Part shown: positions 20,001 through 28,360 of the stretch, one piece after another
How positions within the stretch are numbered: position 1 is the stretch's first letter
Layout of the letters: each line of letters starts with the position of its first letter
Notes under the pieces: generated by a model
The model's database searches: none
What the model saw: the letters and a program-made list of their open reading frames with translations, nothing else
What the model was told of the DNA's origin: nothing
Position numbers and translations under genes: made by a program
NCBI GenBank assembly: GCA_017463325.1
Contig: JAFTPK010000009.1
Span: 62,001-126,000 of the forward strand
Reading direction: 5' to 3'
Source: Clostridia bacterium
GTDB taxonomy: Bacteria > Bacillota > Clostridia > Christensenellales > Borkfalkiaceae
DNA length: 64,000 nucleotides

Positions 20001-22232
20001 ATGAACGGTAAGTGGATAGGATTTAAAACGGATCAAAATTTCGACGAAAGCAATGCGTATATTCCGCACGGTGCGGAGGCTCCGTATTTTCGGAAGAAAT
20101 TTTCTTTGGCGGAAAAGAAGATCGAAAAAGCGACGCTGAAAATTACTTCGCTGGGGATCTTTAAGGCGTTTATCAACGGAAAAGAAGTGGGCGACGAGTA
20201 TTTCGCGCCTGGGTGGACGAATTATGCAAAACGTATTTTGCTCATGCAATACGACGTTACCGATATGCTGGAAAAGGATAATGCGATCGCCGTTTGCGTC
20301 GGCGACGGGTGGTACGTCGGATACCTTTGTATTTTGGGTAGAAACCGTTACGGCAAGTATCCCTTGGAGCTGTACGCGGAGTTGATTGTGCGCTACGAGG
20401 ACGGCAGCGAAGAAAAAATCGTCACGGACGAGAGCTGGCTGGGCGGTAAGGGCGCGATCGGGTTCAATGACTTTTTATACGGCGAGGAGTACGACGCGCG
20501 GCTTCCGCACGCCGAATGTTCGACGGTGGGTTTTGACGACGAAGAGTGGGGGCAGGTATGCGTTTGCGAGGATAAATCGGAACGCCTCAGCGTTTTTGAC
20601 TGTCCTCCCGTACGTATTTTTAAAACGTTGACGCCCGTCTTTTTACATACCTCTCCCAAGGGCGATATTTACGACGTAAAGCAAAATATCGCGGGTTTTT
20701 TGCGGATTAGATGTAAGGGGGCGCGCGGCGCGAAGATCGTAATGCGCCACGGCGAAATGCTCAATGAGGACGGCACCCTGTACACCGATAATTTGCGTAC
20801 CGCGCAAGCGAAGGATACCTATATTTTGCGCGGCGACGGAGTGGAGGAATACGCGCCTACCTTTACCTATCACGGCTTCCGCTACGTAGAAATTTCCGTA
20901 GAGGGCGAGGTGGAGAGCTTGGAGCTTACGGCTTGTGCGTTGACCTCCGATCTTCCGCAAACGGGGAGCGTGGAAACCTCCAACGAAATTGCAAATCAAT
21001 TATTCTCGAATATTATGTGGAGCCAAAGGGATAATTTTATCGAATTGCCCACGGACTGTCCGCAGCGGAACGAGCGTTTGGGTTGGTCGGCTGATACGCA
21101 GGTCTTTTCCCGCTCGGGAATGTATAATACGGACGCGGAGGTGTTTTACGAAAAGCAGATGATGCGGATCGACGACGACCGTCGGGGCGGGAAGATTGCC
21201 GACGTCGTGCCTTATTTCGGCGTTGCGCCTTTTGATTCGTGCGGTTGGCGTGACGTCGTGGCAGTCGTGCCGTACAATCTTTGGAAAATGTACGGAAATC
21301 TTGACGTCGTTCGTAAGTATAAGCCCATGCTTGAAGAGTTTGTCGACCGACAAATGGAAACGGCGAAGGACTACGTTTGGGAGGAGGCGTATTACGGCGA
21401 CTGGTTGAACGTTGACGACGAGAGCGATCACGCTGCGCTTGCCACCGCTACCCAAGCGTTGAGCGTCAAAATGATCGCCGAATTGTTTGAAGCGGCGGGC
21501 TTTGGCGGGGAGAAGTATTTCTCTATCTATGAAAAAATCAAGGCGGCGTTCCGCAAGGAATTCGTGGGCGAAAAGGGAAAAATCAAGAGCGATTCGCAAA
21601 GCCTGTATTGCATTGCTTATCAGGCGGGGTTAATCGACGGCGAGGAAGCGGCGCCGAATTTATACGAGGCGTTAAAGAGGAAAAATTTCCATATCCATTC
21701 GGGTTTTTTGGGGATCCGTTTCATTTTGCCGACCTTGTGTGATCTTGGTATGAAAGACGTAGCGTACACCCTTTTGACGAATACGAGCTATCCCTCGTGG
21801 GGGTATAGTATCGTCAACGGCGCAACGACGATTTGGGAGCGGTGGAACAGCTATACCATCAATAGCGGCTTTGCCGATAAGACAATGAATTCGTTCAACC
21901 ATTATTCGCTCGGCTCGTGCGGGGAGTGGTACTATGAATATATGCTCGGGATCAAGCCGTTGAAAGAGGGCTTTGAGAAATTACAGATCAAGCCGTATAT
22001 CGACGGGACGGGCAAGATAACCTTTGCGAAAGGGTATTATGAAAGTAGGAAAGGAAAAATTTCCGTGGAGTGGAAACGGGAGGGCGATACGGCGGAGATC
22101 GTCGTGGAAAAGCCCGCCGAGCTTTACACCGAATTTTGTTTTGAAAAGGTAGAGCGGATCGAACAGGACGGAAAATTCGTAGCTGAGTTTGACCCGTATG
22201 CAAAAATGACAAAAGTACTTATCCGCGTCTAA
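20001..22232 (+). CDS. Alpha-L-rhamnosidase, GH78
   Basis: A 743-residue glycoside hydrolase that removes terminal alpha-L-rhamnose. Residues 1-150 form the N-terminal beta-sandwich region with KAFINGKEVGDEYFAPGWT. The (alpha/alpha)6 barrel carries the GH78 signature at about 351-370 (TDCPQRNERLGWSADTQVF), including the conserved Asp and Glu residues. A C-terminal beta-sandwich follows after the YEYMLGIKP line. There is no signal peptide, so it acts in the cytoplasm on imported oligosaccharides. The frame extends up to 19926, but the upstream part is antisense-like Arg-rich sequence; ATG 20001, after a GAGGAG, gives the proper family N-terminus. It is the first enzyme of the run. Confidence 0.9.
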   Translation: MNGKWIGFKTDQNFDESNAYIPHGAEAPYFRKKFSLAEKKIEKATLKITSLGIFKAFINGKEVGDEYFAPGWTNYAKRILLMQYDVTDMLEKDNAIAVCVGDGWYVGYLCILGRNRYGKYPLELYAELIVRYEDGSEEKIVTDESWLGGKGAIGFNDFLYGEEYDARLPHAECSTVGFDDEEWGQVCVCEDKSERLSVFDCPPVRIFKTLTPVFLHTSPKGDIYDVKQNIAGFLRIRCKGARGAKIVMRHGEMLNEDGTLYTDNLRTAQAKDTYILRGDGVEEYAPTFTYHGFRYVEISVEGEVESLELTACALTSDLPQTGSVETSNEIANQLFSNIMWSQRDNFIELPTDCPQRNERLGWSADTQVFSRSGMYNTDAEVFYEKQMMRIDDDRRGGKIADVVPYFGVAPFDSCGWRDVVAVVPYNLWKMYGNLDVVRKYKPMLEEFVDRQMETAKDYVWEEAYYGDWLNVDDESDHAALATATQALSVKMIAELFEAAGFGGEKYFSIYEKIKAAFRKEFVGEKGKIKSDSQSLYCIAYQAGLIDGEEAAPNLYEALKRKNFHIHSGFLGIRFILPTLCDLGMKDVAYTLLTNTSYPSWGYSIVNGATTIWERWNSYTINSGFADKTMNSFNHYSLGSCGEWYYEYMLGIKPLKEGFEKLQIKPYIDGTGKITFAKGYYESRKGKISVEWKREGDTAEIVVEKPAELYTEFCFEKVERIEQDGKFVAEFDPYAKMTKVLIRV

Positions 22233-22246
22233 GAAGGAGAAAAATT

Positions 22247-23878
22247 ATGAAAAAATGTATGTTTGATCAGTTTACCGTGTCCATTGCTTGCGAATCGAAC
22301 GGTGTGCCGAACATTGCGACCTTAAAGCGTTTCGTCGATTATATGGCAAAGCTTGGTTATAACGGGCTTTGGCTTGTAATTCAAACCCTGTATGAAATTG
22401 AAGACGAGCCTTATTTCGGGTATATGCGCGGCAGATATACCAAGGAAGAAATTCGCGAGCTGGACGAATATTGTCAAAGTAAAAATATCGAGCTGATGCC
22501 CTCTATTCAGACGCTCGGGCATATGGGCGCGTTGGGGAAATACGGCGCTTATGCCGATCAAATGGACAACCGCGAGGTCATGCTGATCGACGACGAAAGA
22601 ACGTACGTTTTGATTGAAAAAATGTTCAAGACCCTTTCTGAATATTTCACGTCGAGAAAGATCAATATCGGCATGGACGAGGCGTTTGGTATGGGGCTTG
22701 GGAAATACTTAAAGCTCCACGGGTATCAGGATCCTTTCAAAACGATCACGGGGCATTTAAAGAAAGTGCTTGCGATCGCCGAAAAGTACGGATTTGAGTG
22801 TGAAATGTGGTCGGATATGTTCTTGCGCCACGTGCTTACGCAAGAGTTTTTGGATATGCCCAAGGAAAAGGTGCGCGAGGCAGTCAAGGATATGGTACCG
22901 CAAAACGTCACGCTTGGGCATTGGAGCTATATCAAGCTGGATAAAGAGGGACTTGCACGCGATCTTCGCAACCATTTCAAGCTTAGCGACAACGTTAGCT
23001 TTACGGGCGCGGCGTTGAAGTGGTTTGGGTTTGCTCCTGACAACGCGCGTAGCTTTAAATCGCTCGAAATGAATATAGCGACGGCGCACGAGTGTGGAGT
23101 GAAGAACTACAAGCTCGGGCTTTGGTCGGACTGGGGGGCAGAGGCAAGCTTATTCAGTATTCTCCCGTCGTTGTTTTTCGCTTCCGAATTCGCGTATGGC
23201 AACGCCACCTCGGTTGAGGACTTGGATAAGGCGAAATTTAAGGAGCTTACAGGGGTGGATTTCGACGCGTTTATGCTCGTCGATAAGCCGAATAAGCCGC
23301 ACTTTGACGACCGCTACAAGGAAGTGAGCACCAAATGCGTGTACTATTTATATAACGACCCTCTGTTAGATTTATTCGGGAAATTCTTGTCTGAAAATAC
23401 GGGCGTGGATTACGAAAAATCGGCCGAGCTTTTATTAAATGCGGACGGGGGAGAATTCACTTACCTGTTGCAGACTATGGGCAAGCTTTGTCACGTACTG
23501 GCTTTAAAAGCAGAGCTTGGACGCGATATTAAGACGGCGTACGACAACGGCGACAAGGCAAAGCTCAAAGTGATTGCAGACGAAACGATTCCCGAAATTA
23601 TCAAGCGTACCCGCGATTTTATCACGACCTTCGATTATCAATGGCGGAAAGAATACAAGCCGTTCGGATTTGAAACGCAATGTCAGCGGCTTGGCGGGCT
23701 TTTGTACCGTTTGGAATACTCGGCGCAGCGTTTGAACGAATATATAGGCGGCAAAGTGGAACGTATTCCCGAGTTGGAGGAAACCAGACTTTGGCCAAAT
23801 ATTTATAGAAACGATCCTACGGAGGACGACTATATCATGTTCGGGTGGAATCACGTAGTGGCACCCGGGATCGTATGA
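22247..23878 (+). CDS. GH20-like beta-N-acetylhexosaminidase
   Basis: A 543-residue cytoplasmic enzyme that looks like the GH20 TIM barrel. It has GYNGLWLVIQTLYEIE at strand one, an IELMPSIQTLGHM strand, and NIGMDEAFGMG at about residues 139-149, where the Asp-Glu pair matches the catalytic pair of GH20 (substrate-assisted release of terminal GlcNAc or GalNAc). It lacks the usual GH20 N-terminal domain and signal peptide. GAAGGAG sits ahead of the ATG, 14 bases after the rhamnosidase. The presence of a hexosaminidase with a MurQ/amino-sugar kinase pair later in the operon suggests the target glycan contains N-acetylated sugars. The exact family should be confirmed by profile search. Confidence 0.75.
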   Translation: MKKCMFDQFTVSIACESNGVPNIATLKRFVDYMAKLGYNGLWLVIQTLYEIEDEPYFGYMRGRYTKEEIRELDEYCQSKNIELMPSIQTLGHMGALGKYGAYADQMDNREVMLIDDERTYVLIEKMFKTLSEYFTSRKINIGMDEAFGMGLGKYLKLHGYQDPFKTITGHLKKVLAIAEKYGFECEMWSDMFLRHVLTQEFLDMPKEKVREAVKDMVPQNVTLGHWSYIKLDKEGLARDLRNHFKLSDNVSFTGAALKWFGFAPDNARSFKSLEMNIATAHECGVKNYKLGLWSDWGAEASLFSILPSLFFASEFAYGNATSVEDLDKAKFKELTGVDFDAFMLVDKPNKPHFDDRYKEVSTKCVYYLYNDPLLDLFGKFLSENTGVDYEKSAELLLNADGGEFTYLLQTMGKLCHVLALKAELGRDIKTAYDNGDKAKLKVIADETIPEIIKRTRDFITTFDYQWRKEYKPFGFETQCQRLGGLLYRLEYSAQRLNEYIGGKVERIPELEETRLWPNIYRNDPTEDDYIMFGWNHVVAPGIV

Positions 23879-23888
23879 GGTGAAAAAT

Positions 23889-26471
23889 ATGGACATTAGA
23901 TATCAGCAAGTAAAAAACGGAGAGCAAGAGAACTATTTATTGCCCTTTTTATGGCTTGTCGGCGGCGAGCCGGAAGAGGAGCTTCGCGCCACCGTTGCGC
24001 GTATTTATCAAACGGGCGCGCGGGCGTTTTGTATCGAGCCGCGCGGTTTTCGCGATTTTGAAAAGGAATGGTGGGAAAAGCTGGACGTCTTGTTTGACGA
24101 GGCGCAAAAGCGTGCAATGAAGGTTTGGGTGGTGGACGAAACGCAACTCCCTCCGACGGGGCACGTTTACGGGCTGGTTTCCACGAAATATCCCGAAAGA
24201 AGAAAGCTGCATCTCGTCGAGGCGCACGTGGACGTGATGGGACCGTGCAAGGACGCTTGCTTGGTTTTGGGGAAAACGGGGGTGTTTTTACATACGCAAG
24301 AGCAGGACGAGCTGCTTTGCGCGTACGCTTATAAGCGTTTGGGCGCAGGTGACGAGATCGACGTAAAAAATCCTATTCCTTTGACGCAAAACGTAAAAGG
24401 AAATTTGCTGATTTGGGATATTCCCGAGGGCGCGTACCGTATCATGTACGTATTCAAAACGAGAAAATACGTCGAGGTGACCAAGGATTGCTTTATCGAC
24501 TTTATCAATAAGGAGTCCGTGGATCTGCTTTTGGAATACGTATACGAGGACTATAAGCGCCGTTACGGTCATTTGTTCGGGAATACCTTGGTCGGCTTTT
24601 TCTCGGACGAACCTTCGATCGACAACAATTATTCTTTCGTACGCTACGACGTGCCGCGTTACAGCGAAGTGAAACTTGGCAAGATCGGGCTGACGTTGGC
24701 TTGGACGGACGAGTTAAAGGCGCTGATGGAAGAAAAGCTCGGATACGCCTTGGATCCCTATTTGCCTGCGCTTTGGTATGATTGCGGCGGGCTTGAAAAG
24801 GAAATTCGCTTTACTTATATGGACGCGTTGAGCCACTTGTACCGCGTGAATTTCACCGAAAGAGTGGGGGCGTGGTGCCGCTTAAACGGTTTGCAATATA
24901 TCGGTCACGTGATCGAGGATAACGGTCTGCATTGCCGTTTTGGGCACGGCGCAGGGCATTATTTCCGCGCGGAGAGCGGACAGGATATGCCGGGGATAGA
25001 TATCGTAATGCACCAAGTCCTGCCCGGGTTTGCCGATTATAATTGTACGGGTAGCGGCGTGAACGGACATTCCATGGATCACGAGTTTTTCCATTATCTT
25101 TTGGGAAAATTGAATTCTTCGGCGGCGCACACCTATCCGCAGTACGACGGAAAGGCGCTTTGTGAGGTAATGATCGCATACGGCTGGGCAGAGGGAACGA
25201 GGCTTGCGAAATGGCTGGTGGATTTCCTGTTGGTGCGCGGCACGAATCATTTTGTTACGCACGCGTTCAGACCCAAAGATCTTGACGAGGTACACGCGCC
25301 GCACTTCGGGTCGACGAGCGGGAACGAGCCGCAGTTTAAAGGGATTTGTAAGCTTCTTAACTATACTAATCAGGCGAGCCACTTGCTGCAAGGGAAACAC
25401 GTGGCGAGCGTAGGGATTTTGTATCACGCCTTTTCGGAATGGTATAATACGAACGGGTATATGACGACGGAAAAGGTGGCGAAGCGTTTGTACGACGGGC
25501 ACTTGGACTATGACGTCGTCGCAGAGGACGTTTTGGACAGCTTGCGCGCGGAAGACGGAAAATTGAAAATTTTACAGGCGGAATACGACTACCTGATCGT
25601 GCCTTATGCGCCCGAACTTCCCAAGCAATTGACGGAGCAGTTACAGGCTTTGGAAAAGCGGGGTGGCAAGATTCTTTTCGTGAACGGCGTACCGAGTGGA
25701 TACGGCGAGGGAACGGTTGTACCGCTTGACGGGCTGCTGGAATGGCTGCGCACGGCGGGCGTAGGCGAGGTGAGTGTGGAGAACGCTCCTCTTCTTCGGC
25801 ATTATCACGCAAAGCGGGACGGCAACGACGTGTTTATGTTCTTTAACGAGGACGTGGGCAAGACGTTCGACGGGGAGATTTCTTTGAACGTACGTGGGAA
25901 ATGCGTCGTGGCAGATTTGTTAAACGACGACGCGTACGAAACGGAATGTGACGGCAAGCTGCATCTTACCCTGACCCCGTATCAGTCGGTGCTCGTCATC
26001 TTTAACGCAGACGGAGCAGAGCGTAAAACGCCGCTGTTACAAGGCTTACAAGCCAAGGAATTTAAGGGAGAGTATACGGTGAGCTTGGCGTCGTATGAAG
26101 ATATGCACACCTTTACCTTCTTTGAAAAAACGTGCGAGCTTAAAGCGGTGAGCGCCGCTGATCGCTTGCCCGCGTTTTCGGGGGCAATCCGTTATGAAAC
26201 GAAGTTTACCCTCGATAAGGCGGGGCGTACGCTGCTTGCCTTTGAGAACGTCGGGGAAAACGCCGAAGTGTTTGTCAACGGAAAGGCTTGTGGCATGAGA
26301 ATTTGCCCTCCGTACCGCTATGAGATCACGGACGCCGTTCACGTTGGGGAGAACACGTTGGAGGTCGTCGTATATACGACGCTTGCAAACGCGGTGCAAG
26401 ACAACGTGAGTATGTTCGTTCCGTTGACGCCGACGGGTATTACGGGAAAGGTTGTTTTATATACCGAATAA
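23889..26471 (+). CDS. Putative glycoside hydrolase, large TIM-barrel type (GH106/GH2-like)
   Basis: An 860-residue cytoplasmic protein. The N-terminal half looks like a (beta/alpha)8 barrel: WWEKLDVLFDEAQKRAMKVW followed by VVDETQLPP, then GFFSDEPSID near residue 238 with acidic residues placed as in catalytic strand ends, and DPYLPALW. The C-terminal third has jelly-roll beta-sandwich character (residues about 770-860, ending in TTLANAV and PTGITGKVVLYTE), as in carbohydrate-binding domains of GH2 and GH106 enzymes. Proteins with this plan are usually annotated only as glycosyl hydrolase; some belong to rhamnosidase family GH106. I cannot settle the family. Translation should start at ATG 23889, since GAGGTG at 23877-23882 is its ribosome binding site, rather than at the GTG within that site. 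Confidence 0.65.
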   Translation: MDIRYQQVKNGEQENYLLPFLWLVGGEPEEELRATVARIYQTGARAFCIEPRGFRDFEKEWWEKLDVLFDEAQKRAMKVWVVDETQLPPTGHVYGLVSTKYPERRKLHLVEAHVDVMGPCKDACLVLGKTGVFLHTQEQDELLCAYAYKRLGAGDEIDVKNPIPLTQNVKGNLLIWDIPEGAYRIMYVFKTRKYVEVTKDCFIDFINKESVDLLLEYVYEDYKRRYGHLFGNTLVGFFSDEPSIDNNYSFVRYDVPRYSEVKLGKIGLTLAWTDELKALMEEKLGYALDPYLPALWYDCGGLEKEIRFTYMDALSHLYRVNFTERVGAWCRLNGLQYIGHVIEDNGLHCRFGHGAGHYFRAESGQDMPGIDIVMHQVLPGFADYNCTGSGVNGHSMDHEFFHYLLGKLNSSAAHTYPQYDGKALCEVMIAYGWAEGTRLAKWLVDFLLVRGTNHFVTHAFRPKDLDEVHAPHFGSTSGNEPQFKGICKLLNYTNQASHLLQGKHVASVGILYHAFSEWYNTNGYMTTEKVAKRLYDGHLDYDVVAEDVLDSLRAEDGKLKILQAEYDYLIVPYAPELPKQLTEQLQALEKRGGKILFVNGVPSGYGEGTVVPLDGLLEWLRTAGVGEVSVENAPLLRHYHAKRDGNDVFMFFNEDVGKTFDGEISLNVRGKCVVADLLNDDAYETECDGKLHLTLTPYQSVLVIFNADGAERKTPLLQGLQAKEFKGEYTVSLASYEDMHTFTFFEKTCELKAVSAADRLPAFSGAIRYETKFTLDKAGRTLLAFENVGENAEVFVNGKACGMRICPPYRYEITDAVHVGENTLEVVVYTTLANAVQDNVSMFVPLTPTGITGKVVLYTE

Positions 26472-26501
26472 TTTCTTCGTTGAATTAAAAAAAGAAGTTG
26501 A

Positions 26502-26588
26502 ATGAAAATGAAATTTTCGGGTAAAACGGCTATTATTACGGGAGCGGAGGTTGGAGCGTTTTACAACGTCCGTTTGGTTACAATTTAA
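26502..26588 (+). pseudogene. Remnant of an SDR dehydrogenase gene (5' end only)
   Basis: A 28-codon frame in the 194-base gap between two glycosidase genes translates as MKMKFSGKTAIITGAEVGAF and then breaks off. The first 18 residues are the start of a short-chain dehydrogenase: the strand-one pattern GKTAIITGA and the beginning of the TGxxxGxG nucleotide-binding loop. The second glycine of the loop and everything after it are missing. No continuation is found in other frames nearby. It therefore looks like a deletion scar of an SDR gene that once stood here. Confidence 0.6.
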
Positions 26589-26665
26589 AAAATACACGAG
26601 CTTACCAAGACCTGTTTTGGCGGGATCGGTAAGATGGGAAAAATTGTAGTAAAGGTAAAATAGAA

Positions 26666-28360
26666 ATGAAATCGCAATTACAAACAGTTGGAGGGGTACC
26701 CGCCCTTGTCGTGAACGGCGAGGTGATTCCACAAACGGCGTATATGACCTATTATACGGAGCGCGGCTGTTACGCCGATTTTCAAAAGATAGGGTATAAC
26801 CTGTTTTCCGTTTCGCTGTCCTTTTCCTCGCAGACTATCAACGAGGCGACGCAAAGCCCGCCTTTTTGTAAGGGGATTTACGACGGGGTGTACGACGGGG
26901 AAAAACCGAATTATACGTCTATCGACCAAGCCTTGGAAAAAATTGTAACGGCGTGTCCAAACGCCTATATTTTTCCGCGCGTAAACGTTTCGTTGCCCAA
27001 GCGTTGGGAGGAGGAAAACGTAGACGAGCTTTGCGATTTTGGGTATACGGAGCATAGGCGCGCTTGCTTTTCATCCGAGAAATGGGCGGAGGAAGTGAAA
27101 CGCCTGTTGCGCGATTTTATTGCGTATATAGAAAGCTCGACGTATAAGGACCATGTGATCGGCTATCAGCTTGCGGGCGGAAATACGGAGGAATGGTTTT
27201 CTTTCGATTTAAAAGGCTCGATCGGCAAACGCTCTCGCGAGGGGTTTGAGCGGTATTGTCAAGAAAATAATATCGAAAATAGCGAGGCAAACTACTACGC
27301 CTATCTTTCGGAGGTAGTGGCAGGACGCCTTTGCGAGTTTGCGGGGGTCGTTAAGGAATGTGTGCAAAACAGGCTTGTCGTGGGCGTATTTTACGGATAT
27401 ACGTTGGAGTGTCCGTCAAGAACGAGCTGTCATCACGCGCTTGATAAGGTGTTGGAAAGCGAAAATATCGACTTTATTTGTTCGCCCGTTTCTTACGCGA
27501 ATTTCCGCTCGACGGGTATGGATCACGTCAATATGCTACCGCTTGATTCTTTGAAACTGCACGGAAAATTGTACTTTGCAGAATGTGATCAGCGTACGCA
27601 TTTGACGCGTCCGCCCAACGCCTTGCCCGCGTATAATACGTGGATATGGCAGCCGACGGAAAAGGAAAGCACGTTAGAGATTTTGAAATTGCTCTTTGCG
27701 CGGGCGCTGACGCACGGTCATGCCATGTGGTGGTTTGATATGTGGGGCGGTTGGTACGCCGACGCAGAGTATTTGTCTTTGATGAAACGGGCGCGCGAGA
27801 TTGCCGTCGAAGCCTTACCGCTTTGTAAAAAGAGTAGCGCACGCGTTGCCGTGTTTATCGACGAAAAAGGGTACGCGGCGTTAAAGGACGGCGAGAAACG
27901 CCTGATTGTGGGACGGGATTTTCGACATACGCTCGGACTTACGGGGGTGCCGTACGATATTTACCTTTTGTCCGATTTTGATCGTGTGGCGGGAAGTTAT
28001 GACGCTGTGGTCTTTTTGGTTACTTATCCCACGGAAGGGGTGTTATCGCGAATAGAACGGGCGAAAAAGGAAAAAATCCCGGCGATTGTCATAGACGAAA
28101 GCAATATGGGTATGAGCGTAGAGGAGCTTCGTGCGCTGTATCAAGAGGCGAATATTTTACCCCGTATCAATCGACGGGGCGTCGTATACGAATCGGAGAG
28201 CCACGTATTTTTACATACGGCAGAGGAGGGAGAATATTCGTTTGAGGTGGGGGGACAAACGCGTTTCGTAGACGAATTTACGAAAACGGAGTACGTTTTT
28301 CCTACGGTATTAAAAAAAGGTGTCAGTTTACTTTTTAAAAAGGATAAGAAAAAAATATGA
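26666..28360 (+). CDS. Putative glycosidase of clan GH-A type (GH42-like)
   Basis: A 564-residue cytoplasmic protein with a TIM-barrel look. Strand ends include YIFPRVNVSLPKRW, HVIGYQLAGGNTEEWF near residues 172-187 (the place where GH42-type enzymes carry the Asn-Glu acid/base; here N-T-E) and GKLYFAECDQRTH near 311-323 (possible nucleophile Glu). A C-terminal domain with ARVAVFIDEKGYAAL is like the trimerisation domain of GH42 beta-galactosidases. I cannot assign a numbered family from sight; GH164 and related families share the layout. The ribosome binding site is weak. The gene overlaps the next by four bases (ATGA), which points to coupled translation with the phosphorylase-like protein. 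Confidence 0.6.
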   Translation: MKSQLQTVGGVPALVVNGEVIPQTAYMTYYTERGCYADFQKIGYNLFSVSLSFSSQTINEATQSPPFCKGIYDGVYDGEKPNYTSIDQALEKIVTACPNAYIFPRVNVSLPKRWEEENVDELCDFGYTEHRRACFSSEKWAEEVKRLLRDFIAYIESSTYKDHVIGYQLAGGNTEEWFSFDLKGSIGKRSREGFERYCQENNIENSEANYYAYLSEVVAGRLCEFAGVVKECVQNRLVVGVFYGYTLECPSRTSCHHALDKVLESENIDFICSPVSYANFRSTGMDHVNMLPLDSLKLHGKLYFAECDQRTHLTRPPNALPAYNTWIWQPTEKESTLEILKLLFARALTHGHAMWWFDMWGGWYADAEYLSLMKRAREIAVEALPLCKKSSARVAVFIDEKGYAALKDGEKRLIVGRDFRHTLGLTGVPYDIYLLSDFDRVAGSYDAVVFLVTYPTEGVLSRIERAKKEKIPAIVIDESNMGMSVEELRALYQEANILPRINRRGVVYESESHVFLHTAEEGEYSFEVGGQTRFVDEFTKTEYVFPTVLKKGVSLLFKKDKKKI

